Source of the DNA: Cohnella endophytica
GTDB taxonomy: Bacteria; Bacillota; Bacilli; Paenibacillales; Paenibacillaceae
Reading direction: 5' to 3'
DNA: 64,000 bases
Assembly (NCBI RefSeq): GCF_003628305.1
Contig: NZ_RBZM01000007.1
Location: 372,001-436,000, forward strand
The notes beneath the pieces are model-generated. The model made no database searches, had not been told where the DNA came from, and saw only the letters and a program-made list of their open reading frames with translations. Below are positions 42,042 to 50,179 of this stretch, in pieces. The position numbers and the translations under genes were made by a program. Position 1 is the stretch's first letter; each line of letters opens with the position of its first letter.

Positions 42042-42563
42042 CTAGCCTTCATAAGTGCCGTTCGTGATCTTGTCTTCCTCGTTGTCGCGGATCGTTTTCT
42101 GCAGAACCAGACTCGTTACGATAAGGAAAGCGGCCGCGATCGCGTAATATCCGACTACGTAGAGCGGCTCCTCCAACGTCGTTAACCCCACGAATTCGAA
42201 TAAGATGGCAAGAAGGAAACCGACCCAGGACAAAAACGTGAATGCCGAAGTGTTCCGTTTGCGGTGGTGATGGTTCTGTTCGCGCAGGTAGTTGTCTTCG
42301 TCGTTATCCCGTACGACCTTCTGAAGGACGAAAGCGGTAATGATGAGCAGAATCGCCACGGCCGCATAATATCCTCTTACGGAGAGCGGCTGCTTTAAAG
42401 TGTAAATCCCTCCGAATTCAAAAGCGAACGCAAGCACGAAAGCTCCCCAAGCCATGAACGTGAATGTCGGAGTGTTCCGACGGCGATAGAAATTGTTTTT
42501 GTGTCTTACGCTCTGAATCGGAATTTGAGTTTGTTGTTGTTGGGTTTGAATTCCGTCTTCCAT
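42042..42563 (-). CDS. YiaA/YiaB-domain membrane protein, duplicated
   Basis: 173 residues formed by two similar halves (about 25-92 and 98-165). Each has two membrane helices and the form TFxxxxW-GxFxxAxxFEFxGxxTLxxPLxVxGYYAxA followed by LQKxxRDNxED. This is the YiaA/YiaB two-helix domain, present twice. The role is unknown. A His-rich stretch (NHHHRKR) joins the halves. ATG 42563 has an AGGAGG site 9 nt upstream. It is monocistronic. Confidence 0.85.
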   Translation of the reverse strand: MEDGIQTQQQQTQIPIQSVRHKNNFYRRRNTPTFTFMAWGAFVLAFAFEFGGIYTLKQPLSVRGYYAAVAILLIITAFVLQKVVRDNDEDNYLREQNHHHRKRNTSAFTFLSWVGFLLAILFEFVGLTTLEEPLYVVGYYAIAAAFLIVTSLVLQKTIRDNEEDKITNGTYEG

Positions 42564-42677
42564 GTGGATGTCCTCCTAAAGGGCTTTGCCCGTAACTTAT
42601 TGGTGTTTCTTTCGTTAGATTCATCATAGAACCGACGGGCAGTAACGAATAGTTCCAACTTCTTATGGTACCGCTAG

Positions 42678-42730
42678 AAACGGGGCCGTCCCGCAAGGTC
42701 GAAGTATGACCTTTAGGAACAGCCCCGTTT
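42678..42730. terminator. 53-bp compound hairpin
   Basis: Outer stem AAACGGGGC (42678-42686) / GCCCCGTTT (42722-42730) and inner stem AAGGTC/GACCTT (42695-42700 and 42708-42713), with further partial pairing between. It lies between array C and the YiaA-type gene start, downstream of the SLH gene on the minus strand. Confidence 0.6.
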
Positions 42731-42762
42731 GTGTACGGAAGAACCGATGGACCTAACGCGCA

Positions 42763-42944
42763 CCTGCATTTCGTACAGTTTGTTTCGCTGAAACGGAGGG
42801 TTTGGCCGATTCACCTGTATTTCCTACAGGTGAATCAAGCCGAATGGGCACAAAACCTACTTTTTGCTCAGATAGCCTGTACTTTTTGCAGGTTGTCACA
42901 CCAAAACTCGGCATTCCGGCGAAATTACATGTACTTTTTGCAGG
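42763..42944. repeat. phased four-site array C
   Basis: 17-bp sites start at 42763 (CCTGCATTTCGTACAGT), 42814 (CCTGTATTTCCTACAGG, centre of a 29-bp perfect-armed palindrome 42808-42836), 42876 (CCTGTACTTTTTGCAGG) and 42928 (CATGTACTTTTTGCAGG). Distances are 51, 62 and 52 bp. The first reads forward, the last two reverse. The array lies just past the 3' end of the SLH gene on its downstream side; the gap 42564-42996 holds no convincing gene. Confidence 0.8.
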
Positions 42945-42996
42945 TAGTGCTTCCTCGTGTGTGGCAATTAGTTACCTTTGGAGGTTATGGTGCTGG

Positions 42997-45723
42997 TTAT
43001 ACAGTTATAGGTGTTACAGTCACTTCTTTGGTCGCGAAGCTCTTGTTGCCAAGGCTATCCGTGACAGTGATTTTGACAACGTACGTAGCGGCAACATTCC
43101 AGTCCGTGATGTCTACGTAGTCCATGTCCGTAATCGGGTTGTGAAATCCAAACTTAACCACTGTAGCTAACAAAGTGTCAGCTGAAATCAAGTCACGATA
43201 GCTGCTCGGGGATTTGCCGCCAGTCGAATAATTTTGTTCCGGCGTCCATAAGTAACCATCCCAAGCTTTGCTCTTTACGAGGGCATCGTGGGTCATGGTG
43301 TTTGTGAGAGCGGAAAGTTGGCCGTCGCTGCCTTTGGTGAAGTACTCGATTTTCACATCGGCAGCTTGGGAGCTCAAGTTGATTTCTTTGTCGATGCTAA
43401 ATTGCAGAAGCAGGCCTTCTCCAACCGTTAACGATACGTTGCTAATTGAAGGTACAGTGGTTTCAACAGTCTTGATATCCGTTACCGTTCCGGAATTATC
43501 CGTCACAGTAATTTTAGCTACATAAGTGGCAGGGGCATTCCAATCGATGTCGACATAGTCCATATCACCGTTTGAATGGAAACCCTGTCTAACCAATGTA
43601 ACCAACGAAGTGTCTGCTGGGATGACATTCAAATAAGTACTATTGAGTTTCAAACCTTTAGAATAGCTTTTTTGAGTAATAGCTCCGTATAGGTAGCCGT
43701 CCCAATCCTTGTTTTTGACAAGGTTAGAGCCTGCGATCGAGTTGCCGATAGGCGTCTCAACATTACCCGATTTCGTGAAGTACTCGATTTTTACGTTTGC
43801 GTTGGAGTCGAAATCAAGGGCCTTGTTGACACTGAAGCCAAGTATTAATCCGTTATCAACAACTAAGCTGGCATTATTAATTTTCAATCCTGTGTCCGCA
43901 GGGAAAGAACCGTTCGTTACTTCGACTTGTTTCATGCTCCAGTTACCCGAATTATCGGTTACTTTAATCTGCGCAACGTAAGTTGCAGGAAGCGACCAGT
44001 CGATATTAGCGTAATCCATATCCCCATTATCGTGGTAGCCGTACTTAACTAACGTGGCAAGATTCGAATTTGCCGGAATTACGTTTGAGTAGGTTGACTG
44101 CGGATCCGTTCCTTTGGAGTAACTGACATGGGTGTCCACGTTGTACAGATAACCATCCCAAGTTTTGTCTTTGACCAAGGGAGGATGCTCGTCCTTGATA
44201 AGGTTGCTGATCGGCTCTAAGCCGGCATACTTCTTCGTAAAATATTTGATTTCTACATTAGCGGAAGAAGTGCTCAGGTCGATTTGTTTGTTAAAGCTGA
44301 AATTAAGCAACAATCCTCCATCAACGATCGATAAAGCAGCGTCGCTTTTAATAATTGGCGCCGTAGTGTCTCCACTACCACCACCACCGCCGCCCCCGCC
44401 ACTTACGGGCGGTGTGACTGTTCCGGAAGAGTCGGTTACTTTGTTAGGCTGCGTCTCGAAAGTCGTCCCCTTAGCTGCATCGCTAACGGTTGCATTCTCG
44501 ATCGTTCCCGTGCCTAACAGTTTTGCGACGGCTCCCAGAACGAGATTAAGGATTTTAGCATCCTTGCCCAGATTCAAAGACGTTCCGGTTGCGGTGGATT
44601 CCGTCGTCACTTTATCCACGCTGCCTACCGGAATATCGATTTTGATCGAGGCGCCGGATACGGTCAGACTTTCAAAGGAACCTTTCAACGTTACTAGAGA
44701 ATCCTTAGGCAGCAGGTCTGTTAATTGAACCGCTTTAATCCCGGTGCCCGTCACGTTGGACTCTTCGATCGTGGCCGGGGTCTGAACGACCACGGTTGCA
44801 ACGGTCGTTGAGCCTTCGGCTACGATACGTACGGTTCCGTTTGCTTTGTCGATTACGATCGTAAGCAAGATCGAATCTTCGAAGTGGATACTGTTCGCGC
44901 CGCCGCCGTTTACGATCGTTTTTCCTTTGACCGTCACGTTCTTTAAAGTGGCGTCTCCTTCTCCGATTCCTTCGCCCAACAGCAAGTCTCCGTTGACTAC
45001 CGTGTTCTGCAAGGTTACGCCGGATACGGCAATCTCGACGGTCCCATTAATTACTTGGCTGCCTGTCGCCGGACCATAAGTTCCTGCGGCAGCGAAAGTG
45101 GTAACTCTCAACTTAAGAGCCCGGTCTAGGGCCACGATCGCTTCGGCGCGGGTCGTGGGGCTAGTCGGTCTGAAGTTATTTGCCGACGATGGTGTCATGA
45201 TTTTATCGGCTACGACGGCGTTAATCGCGGCTTTGCTCCATGCGGCAATGCTCGCGTCGTCCTTAAAGGAGCTTGCCGCGGCGTTTGCCGTATTTAGTTT
45301 AAGCAACTTTGCAATGGCAGAGGCGATTTCTTCGCGGGTAATCTCATTGCTAGGGCGGAAGGTATTGTTCTGATAGCCGGTAATATAACCTGCTTTAACG
45401 GCGATCTGTACTTCCGGGTAAGACCAATCTTTGGCCTTCAGATCCGTAAAGGAGATATCCGCCTTTTCCGACAAACCGAAAGAGTGATTGGCGAGGGAAA
45501 CGAATTCGGCCCTGGTGATATTTTTGTTAGGTTTAAAAGAGCCGTCCGGGAAGCCTTTAACGAACCCTTGATCGATCCAGCTCGTAATTTGGCTCTCCGC
45601 CCAATGGCCTTTAATGTCGCTTTGAGCGCTTGCGCCGAATGCGGCAGTGCTGAATGAGGAGAAGATCAGGCAAATGGAGAGCAAGAAGCTAACGAGCTTG
45701 CGATGCGGTTTTAGAATAGACAT
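42997..45723 (-). CDS. S-layer homology surface protein with three repeated C-terminal domains
   Basis: 908 residues. The signal peptide ends near AFGASA. Three SLH domains follow (about 35-190), with KGFPDGSFKP, TGYQNNTFRP and a more diverged third. Then comes the same strand-rich region found in the 1563-4592 protein (VSGVTLQN, GEGDATLKNVTVKG, NGGGANSIHFEDS), and a polyglycine linker (about 440-450). Three repeats of about 120 residues complete the chain, each with LVVDNGLILGFS-like, IKYFTKK/IEYFTKS, KxWDGYLY and MDYVDIDWxxPATYV. The repeats look like adhesion or wall-associated domains of unknown ligand. ATG 45723 follows AGGAGGAAC. Array C lies directly downstream. Confidence 0.9.
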   Translation of the reverse strand: MSILKPHRKLVSFLLSICLIFSSFSTAAFGASAQSDIKGHWAESQITSWIDQGFVKGFPDGSFKPNKNITRAEFVSLANHSFGLSEKADISFTDLKAKDWSYPEVQIAVKAGYITGYQNNTFRPSNEITREEIASAIAKLLKLNTANAAASSFKDDASIAAWSKAAINAVVADKIMTPSSANNFRPTSPTTRAEAIVALDRALKLRVTTFAAAGTYGPATGSQVINGTVEIAVSGVTLQNTVVNGDLLLGEGIGEGDATLKNVTVKGKTIVNGGGANSIHFEDSILLTIVIDKANGTVRIVAEGSTTVATVVVQTPATIEESNVTGTGIKAVQLTDLLPKDSLVTLKGSFESLTVSGASIKIDIPVGSVDKVTTESTATGTSLNLGKDAKILNLVLGAVAKLLGTGTIENATVSDAAKGTTFETQPNKVTDSSGTVTPPVSGGGGGGGGSGDTTAPIIKSDAALSIVDGGLLLNFSFNKQIDLSTSSANVEIKYFTKKYAGLEPISNLIKDEHPPLVKDKTWDGYLYNVDTHVSYSKGTDPQSTYSNVIPANSNLATLVKYGYHDNGDMDYANIDWSLPATYVAQIKVTDNSGNWSMKQVEVTNGSFPADTGLKINNASLVVDNGLILGFSVNKALDFDSNANVKIEYFTKSGNVETPIGNSIAGSNLVKNKDWDGYLYGAITQKSYSKGLKLNSTYLNVIPADTSLVTLVRQGFHSNGDMDYVDIDWNAPATYVAKITVTDNSGTVTDIKTVETTVPSISNVSLTVGEGLLLQFSIDKEINLSSQAADVKIEYFTKGSDGQLSALTNTMTHDALVKSKAWDGYLWTPEQNYSTGGKSPSSYRDLISADTLLATVVKFGFHNPITDMDYVDITDWNVAATYVVKITVTDSLGNKSFATKEVTVTPITV

Positions 45724-46106
45724 CTGTTCCTCCTGGGCTGGATAGTATTGTTATTTAGATAAAGCTCGGGGCTATGAAACTCTCATGAGGTGATTACTAG
45801 GTCAAAAGCCGGGAACACTACCCTCCTCTTTAATAGTCTTTAAAACCTACTATGAGAAAAAAGGTAAGCTGAGAGAACTGCGCCTCAAGACGCAGTTCTC
45901 TACCATCATTATACACAATCTACCAAATAAGGAGAATTGTTTTTTGAAAGCGATACAAATTCCAATAAATCGATAGACGAACAGACTGCGTGCTCTTGAA
46001 CGATAGGCAAATGGAACAACAGGAGAAGAATTCGATGTCTAAGGGGAATATTATCGAGGATATTCGAGGTGAGTAACTGAATCGCCGAATGAATTCAACG
46101 CGGGCG
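45724..46106. other. 383-bp gene-free stretch
   Basis: It contains the SLH gene ribosome binding site and upstream region (TTGACC at 45800-45805 on the minus strand without a well-placed -10) and the hairpin at 45872. I see no coding frame or array site here. Confidence 0.5.
45872..45901. terminator. hairpin between SLH and lysoplasmalogenase genes
   Basis: An 11-bp stem AGAGAACTGCG / CGCAGTTCTCT with an 8-nt loop. On the minus strand a T-rich run (TTACCTTTTTTCTC) begins shortly after, consistent with terminating the lysoplasmalogenase transcript. Confidence 0.6.
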
Positions 46107-46778
46107 TCAGGCAGTATAGAAGGAAACGTTAGTCCGATGCGAGGGAGACCGAAGAAGGCTATAAGCCAACAGAAACTGAGCGGCATAGTAGGTCGTCATG
46201 ATATACGTTCCGGAATGCGCGATGTCGGAGACGAATAGATTCCAGGAAAGGATCGAGTCCGACGCCACGAAGAGCAAGGCACCCGTGATCGCCCATCGTT
46301 GCCCGCTCATGATCGCGGTCCAAGCCATCGAGGATATGACGATTAAATACGCCAAGACGGGAGCCATTAACGCTCCTTTGTCGTGTTGAGCGAGGGCGTC
46401 CATCAGCTTCCAGCCCATGAACAACGCAAATAAGAAGATCGGAACGACCGCGGCGAATCTCGTTTTCGAGTAACGCCAGCGTCTGACGAAAGCGGCGAAA
46501 TAGAAGATGTGGCCGATCAGGAAGGCGGACAGTCCCACGACGAACATTCCGAGCAACCCGTCGCCAAGCATGCAGAAGAACAGTCCGATTAAGATCAGCT
46601 TAGAGTAGCGCTCCTTGAAGGCGGGGGAATTCAAATAGGCATAAACGATGATCAATCCCATCGGAACGAGCTTGAACAGAAGCTTGACGGCATGCGGATC
46701 GGACGGGATGACGAAAATATAAAGCAAGCCCATGAGCAGGATAAGTACGGGCAATCCGATCGTTCTTGCGGTTGTCAC
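46107..46778 (-). CDS. YhhN-family lysoplasmalogenase-like membrane protein
   Basis: 223 residues with about eight membrane helices. LGDGLLG (an Asp-containing helix) and FVASDSILSWNLF match the YhhN/TMEM86 family, whose studied members hydrolyse the vinyl-ether bond of lysoplasmalogens. Activity in this organism is unproven. The frame opens at TTG 46796, but TTGGGGGA gives 7-nt spacing to GTG 46778 and the earlier start has no site, so GTG is used. Transcribed away from greA. Confidence 0.87.
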   Translation of the reverse strand: MTTARTIGLPVLILLMGLLYIFVIPSDPHAVKLLFKLVPMGLIIVYAYLNSPAFKERYSKLILIGLFFCMLGDGLLGMFVVGLSAFLIGHIFYFAAFVRRWRYSKTRFAAVVPIFLFALFMGWKLMDALAQHDKGALMAPVLAYLIVISSMAWTAIMSGQRWAITGALLFVASDSILSWNLFVSDIAHSGTYIMTTYYAAQFLLAYSLLRSPSHRTNVSFYTA

Positions 46779-46928
46779 AGGATAATCCCCCAACAAGTCG
46801 TTTTCTAATGAATTCTACAACCGGTGGAGCAATCCTTTGCCAATTCCCCCCACGCGAGCGAAAAAAGAGAATGTAGCACCCGTTATCGGTTACAATGGAA
46901 TAGAGAAAGAAAAGGGGAGCTGTGCATC

Positions 46929-47408
46929 ATGTCGAACGAAGAGGTAATCCTGACCAAAGAAGGCTTGGCGAAATTGCAAGCCGAGTTGGACGATTTGAAA
47001 TACGTGAAGCGCAAAGAGCTGGCAGCACGCATTAAGCTTGCGATCAGCTATGGCGACCTGAAGGAGAACAGCGAGTACCATTCGGCGAAGAACGACCAGT
47101 CGTTCATGGAGACGAGAATTATCGTTCTCGAGAAAATGCTGAATAAAGCGCGCGTGGTCGAAACAGGCGGATTGGATGCTTCTAAAGTTCAAGTCGGCGC
47201 CGTCGTCGTCGTAAATGATGTCGAGCTATCCGAACAAATGGAATACCAGATCGTCGGCCCGGCCGAGGCGGATGTCTTGGATAATAAAATTTCTTACGAA
47301 AGCCCGTTAGGAAAGGGACTGATCGGCAAACAAATCGGCGATGTGGTGAGCATCAGCGCTCCCATGGGTATCGTGAAGTACGAAGTCCTCGAGATCAAAC
47401 CGGCATAA
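46929..47408 (+). CDS. greA: transcription elongation factor GreA
   Basis: 159 residues, the canonical GreA length. An N-terminal coiled coil with the acidic tip (LAKLQAELDDLKYVKRKEL, YGDLKENSEYHSAKNDQ) inserts into the RNA polymerase secondary channel and stimulates cleavage of backtracked RNA. The C-terminal FKBP-like domain has YQIVGPAEADVLDNKIS and SPLGKGLIGKQIGD. ATG 46929 lies 9 nt after AAGGGGAG; the longer frame to 46824 is not translated by any visible site. It ends in a very strong terminator. Confidence 0.96.
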   Translation: MSNEEVILTKEGLAKLQAELDDLKYVKRKELAARIKLAISYGDLKENSEYHSAKNDQSFMETRIIVLEKMLNKARVVETGGLDASKVQVGAVVVVNDVELSEQMEYQIVGPAEADVLDNKISYESPLGKGLIGKQIGDVVSISAPMGIVKYEVLEIKPA

Positions 47409-47424
47409 TTAAGCGCGAGAAAAC

Positions 47425-47466
47425 AAACAACCCAGCACCCCTTTCGTCAGGGGTGCTGGGTTGTTT
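47425..47466. terminator. 17-bp-stem bidirectional terminator
   Basis: AAACAACCCAGCACCCC (47425-47441) pairs perfectly with 47450-47466 around an 8-nt loop. It separates convergent greA and the pirin gene. Confidence 0.9.
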
Positions 47467-47483
47467 TGCGTCGCTAATGTTAA

Positions 47484-48365
47484 TCAGAAATCGGATCTGC
47501 CCATTTTGCCGGCTTGGAAGTCTTGAAACGCTTCGACTAGCTCCGCTTTGCTGTTCATGACGAAAGGGCCATGCTGGAAGACGGGTTCGCCCAAAGGCTC
47601 GCCGCTAAGCACGATGACGAGAGCGTCGTCGTCCAAGCCTTCGATGCGAATTTCCCCATCGGCATTACCGAAAAGGACGAAATCTCCTTCTTTGGCCGCA
47701 TGGTTCTCATTGATCGTCACTTCTCCCCGGAGGACGAGCAAACCGGTGTTGAATGCGGCCGGCAGCCGGAAGGAAGCTATGCCGCCTGCCCGGAACGCAA
47801 TGTCGAAGAGATGAATAGGGGTAAAAGTGCTCGCGGGACCGCGGACTCCGTTATACTCTCCGGCGATGACCCGAACCGTTCCTCCGTCGTCCGGAAGCTC
47901 GGCTTTTCCCATATCTCCGCTCAATAGCTCCTGATATTTCGGCGAATGCATTTTGCTGGCGCGCGGCAGGTTCACCCAGAGTTGGATCATCTGGAAGATG
48001 CCGCCCTGCTTGGAGAATTCCTGCTCTTGGTACTCTTTATGAAGAAGCCCCGAGCCGGCCGTCATCCATTGTACGTCTCCGGGACCGATGATTCCGTGAT
48101 TGCCGTGATTATCGTGATGCTCGATGCGGCCTTGATAAGCGATCGTAACGGTCTCGAAACCGCGGTGAGGATGCGCTCCCACGCCTTTGACCGTATCGGA
48201 AGGGGGGAATTGAAACGGCGCGTTATAATCCATGAGGATGAACGGGCTGAATCGTTCGCCGAAATCGTTTCCCCCCGGAAAATAGTTCGACACCCGGAAA
48301 CCGTCGCCGACCATGTGAAAAGGGGCCCCCGTAAAGTTTCCTTCGATTGCGCGGTATGCAGTCAT
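47484..48365 (-). CDS. pirin-family protein
   Basis: 293 residues, a bicupin. Metal-binding residues are in HPHRGFETVT and YQGRIEHHDNHGN, with GDVQWMTAGSGLLHKEY completing the N-terminal cupin; the C-terminal cupin includes LLVLRGEVTINE. Pirins are iron-binding and some have quercetin 2,3-dioxygenase activity; others are stress-related regulators. ATG 48365 follows GAGAGGAG. An AT-rich region with overlapping dyads lies upstream, consistent with MarR-type control. Confidence 0.92.
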   Translation of the reverse strand: MTAYRAIEGNFTGAPFHMVGDGFRVSNYFPGGNDFGERFSPFILMDYNAPFQFPPSDTVKGVGAHPHRGFETVTIAYQGRIEHHDNHGNHGIIGPGDVQWMTAGSGLLHKEYQEQEFSKQGGIFQMIQLWVNLPRASKMHSPKYQELLSGDMGKAELPDDGGTVRVIAGEYNGVRGPASTFTPIHLFDIAFRAGGIASFRLPAAFNTGLLVLRGEVTINENHAAKEGDFVLFGNADGEIRIEGLDDDALVIVLSGEPLGEPVFQHGPFVMNSKAELVEAFQDFQAGKMGRSDF

Positions 48366-48411
48366 CGTAAGACAACTCCTCTCGACTTGCTTTTTCTTAA
48401 ACAGATAATCT

Positions 48412-48444
48412 CTATTTAAGATATCTTTATTTTAAGATAAATAG
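48412..48444. promoter_or_regulatory. AT-rich overlapping dyads upstream of pirin gene
   Basis: AAGATATCTT (48418-48427) is a 10-bp palindrome. TATCTT-N6-AAGATA (48422-48439) overlaps it, and CTATTT...AAATAG flank the block. Such nested AAGATA dyads are typical of MarR-family operators, but no marR gene is in the window. Confidence 0.45.
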
Positions 48445-48505
48445 TTGAATTCGTCAATAGAGTGTTACAATCGAAGTAACCAAAGGGAAAGCGGGAATCC
48501 GGATC

Positions 48506-49183
48506 ATGAAACCCATAATCGGTTGTTTGCACGCGCACTATTCCAATATCGGATATATCGAACAAGCTTTGTCCGCTTCCGAAGTCGAGTTGATTCATTA
48601 CGTGGATCCCGGTTTATTGAGTCTCTTCGGTTCGGATTCAAGCTTTACGGTGCAGGATGCCGAGAGCAAGGTCATCCAGCAGCTAGAATGGATCGCTAAG
48701 GGTAGCGTCGATGCGATTCTGATTACGTGCACGAACTACGTCGCTTTGCTGCGCGAGGAACGGTTGTCGTTTAATCTACCCATTATCAAGATCGATGAAC
48801 CGTTCTTCGGAGAGCTTTGCCGGAACGAAAAGCCGCAAATTCTGCTTTTTACGAACCCGGCTACAGTAGAGGGGACAATGGCGAGATTGCGTAACTATGC
48901 GGAGAGCATCGGACAACGGCTTGAGATGGAGGCGCGCGTAATTCCGCATACGTTCGAGCTGATCATGCAAGGGAAAAAGGAACGCTATATGGAAGTGCTG
49001 ACCGAATACATACGCGAGACGATCCAAGCCGAAGGGGGGAACAGGCGATTGTCCGTCGCCCAATTGTCGATGGTGGACGCGGCCAGAAAAGCCGGACAGG
49101 AGTCGGGCGGAACATTCTCGATCGGCGACCCCTTGGAACCGCTGGCGGCTTACGTGGAGAAGAAGTTGGCCGAATTGAAATAA
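48506..49183 (+). CDS. Asp/Glu racemase-superfamily protein
   Basis: 225 residues. ILITCTNYVALLREE near residue 73 carries the usual N-terminal catalytic Cys loop (normally CNT or CTN), and LFTNPATVEGTMARL fits the second lobe. The C-terminal Cys expected of true racemases is not evident (LSVAQLSMVDAARKA stands in that place), so this may be a decarboxylase/isomerase-like or inactive member. It belongs to the group annotated as aspartate/glutamate racemase family proteins. ATG 48506 follows AAAGCGGGA at adequate spacing. The rpiA gene lies downstream with its own promoter. Confidence 0.75.
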   Translation: MKPIIGCLHAHYSNIGYIEQALSASEVELIHYVDPGLLSLFGSDSSFTVQDAESKVIQQLEWIAKGSVDAILITCTNYVALLREERLSFNLPIIKIDEPFFGELCRNEKPQILLFTNPATVEGTMARLRNYAESIGQRLEMEARVIPHTFELIMQGKKERYMEVLTEYIRETIQAEGGNRRLSVAQLSMVDAARKAGQESGGTFSIGDPLEPLAAYVEKKLAELK

Positions 49184-49220
49184 GAGATCAGGATTCGCCA
49201 TTCATCTACGCCGATAGCAA

Positions 49221-49229
49221 TGGTATAAT
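49221..49229 (+). promoter_or_regulatory. extended -10 promoter of rpiA
   Basis: TGGTATAAT at 49221-49229, 48 bp before ATG 49278; no strong -35. Confidence 0.55.
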
Positions 49230-49277
49230 CGATGAAAGAGAATGCATGTCCAATAAAGCCAAAAGCGGGGTTTATTC

Positions 49278-49976
49278 ATGATCTGGGACAATAAAATCGC
49301 GACCACTTTGCAATGGTCGAGCGAAATCTCGAACAAAGAGCAGAAAGAGAAAGTAGCGGACAAGATCGCCGAGCGCGTTCGGGACGGGGACGTGATCGGG
49401 GTAGGCTCGGGATCTACGTCGTATCTGGCGCTGCTGGCCATCAGTCGGAAGGTTAAGGAACAGAAGCTGAGCGTAGTCGCGATTCCGACGTCTCACGAAG
49501 TGTCTCTGACTTGCTCGATTATGGGTATTCCGACGACGACGCTACTGAACGCGAGACCGGACTGGTCGTTCGACGGAGCGGACGAGGTCGATCCGAACAA
49601 AGGGCTGATCAAAGGCCGCGGAGGCGCGATGTTCGCGGAGAAGCTCGTCATCAAGAGCTCCCCGGAGAACTATATTCTCGTCGATTCGTCGAAGTTCGTC
49701 TCCTTCCTGGGCGAGAAATTCGCGACCCCGATCGAAGTCGATCCTCGCGCGCTTAACCTCGTCGAGACGGAATTGCTTAAGCTCGGGGCGAACGAGATTA
49801 GTCTCCGTTTAGCCAAGGGCAAGGACGGTCCGATTATCTCCGAAGCGGGCAACCTCATTCTCGATGCCCGATTCAACAAGATTACTTCGGATTACGAGAA
49901 AGAGATCAAGGCGATTCCGGGCGTCATCGAATCGGGCTTGTTCATCAACTACGCGGTCGAGATCCTAACGACCTGA
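49278..49976 (+). CDS. rpiA: ribose-5-phosphate isomerase A
   Basis: 232 residues, the normal RpiA length. The substrate loop GVGSGSTS, PTSHE, DGADEVDPNKGLIKGRGGAM (active-site Asp/Glu/Lys) and a C-terminal GVIESGLF are diagnostic. It interconverts ribose-5-phosphate and ribulose-5-phosphate in the pentose phosphate pathway in the cytoplasm. ATG 49278 follows GCGGGG. It is a single gene closed by a strong hairpin. Confidence 0.96.
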   Translation: MIWDNKIATTLQWSSEISNKEQKEKVADKIAERVRDGDVIGVGSGSTSYLALLAISRKVKEQKLSVVAIPTSHEVSLTCSIMGIPTTTLLNARPDWSFDGADEVDPNKGLIKGRGGAMFAEKLVIKSSPENYILVDSSKFVSFLGEKFATPIEVDPRALNLVETELLKLGANEISLRLAKGKDGPIISEAGNLILDARFNKITSDYEKEIKAIPGVIESGLFINYAVEILTT

Positions 49977-49992
49977 TCCCGAAATAGAACGA

Positions 49993-50040
49993 AACGAGAG
50001 GCCGCTATGCCCGCAATCGGGAGCATGGCGGCCTCTCGTT
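49993..50040 (+). terminator. 18-bp-stem terminator after rpiA
   Basis: AACGAGAGGCCGCTATGC (49993-50010) pairs with 50023-50040 with one wobble, then TTCGG. Confidence 0.85.
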
Positions 50041-50179
50041 TCGGTTAATCGTCCCTCAGCATCCGAGTCGCCGGATTTCCGGCTCGTACCGCGTTGGAAT
50101 AATGAGTCTGGCTATGGCACACTCTTATAGGCAATGATTTCTATGCGCCGAAGATGCGCTACAGTAAGGACGGACAGCT

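Noticed and set aside
42731..43170. Two overlapping small frames (about 120-130 codons) with repeated YFLQV
   Set aside because: They are produced by the array C sites themselves and run antisense into the SLH gene; no start site or domain.
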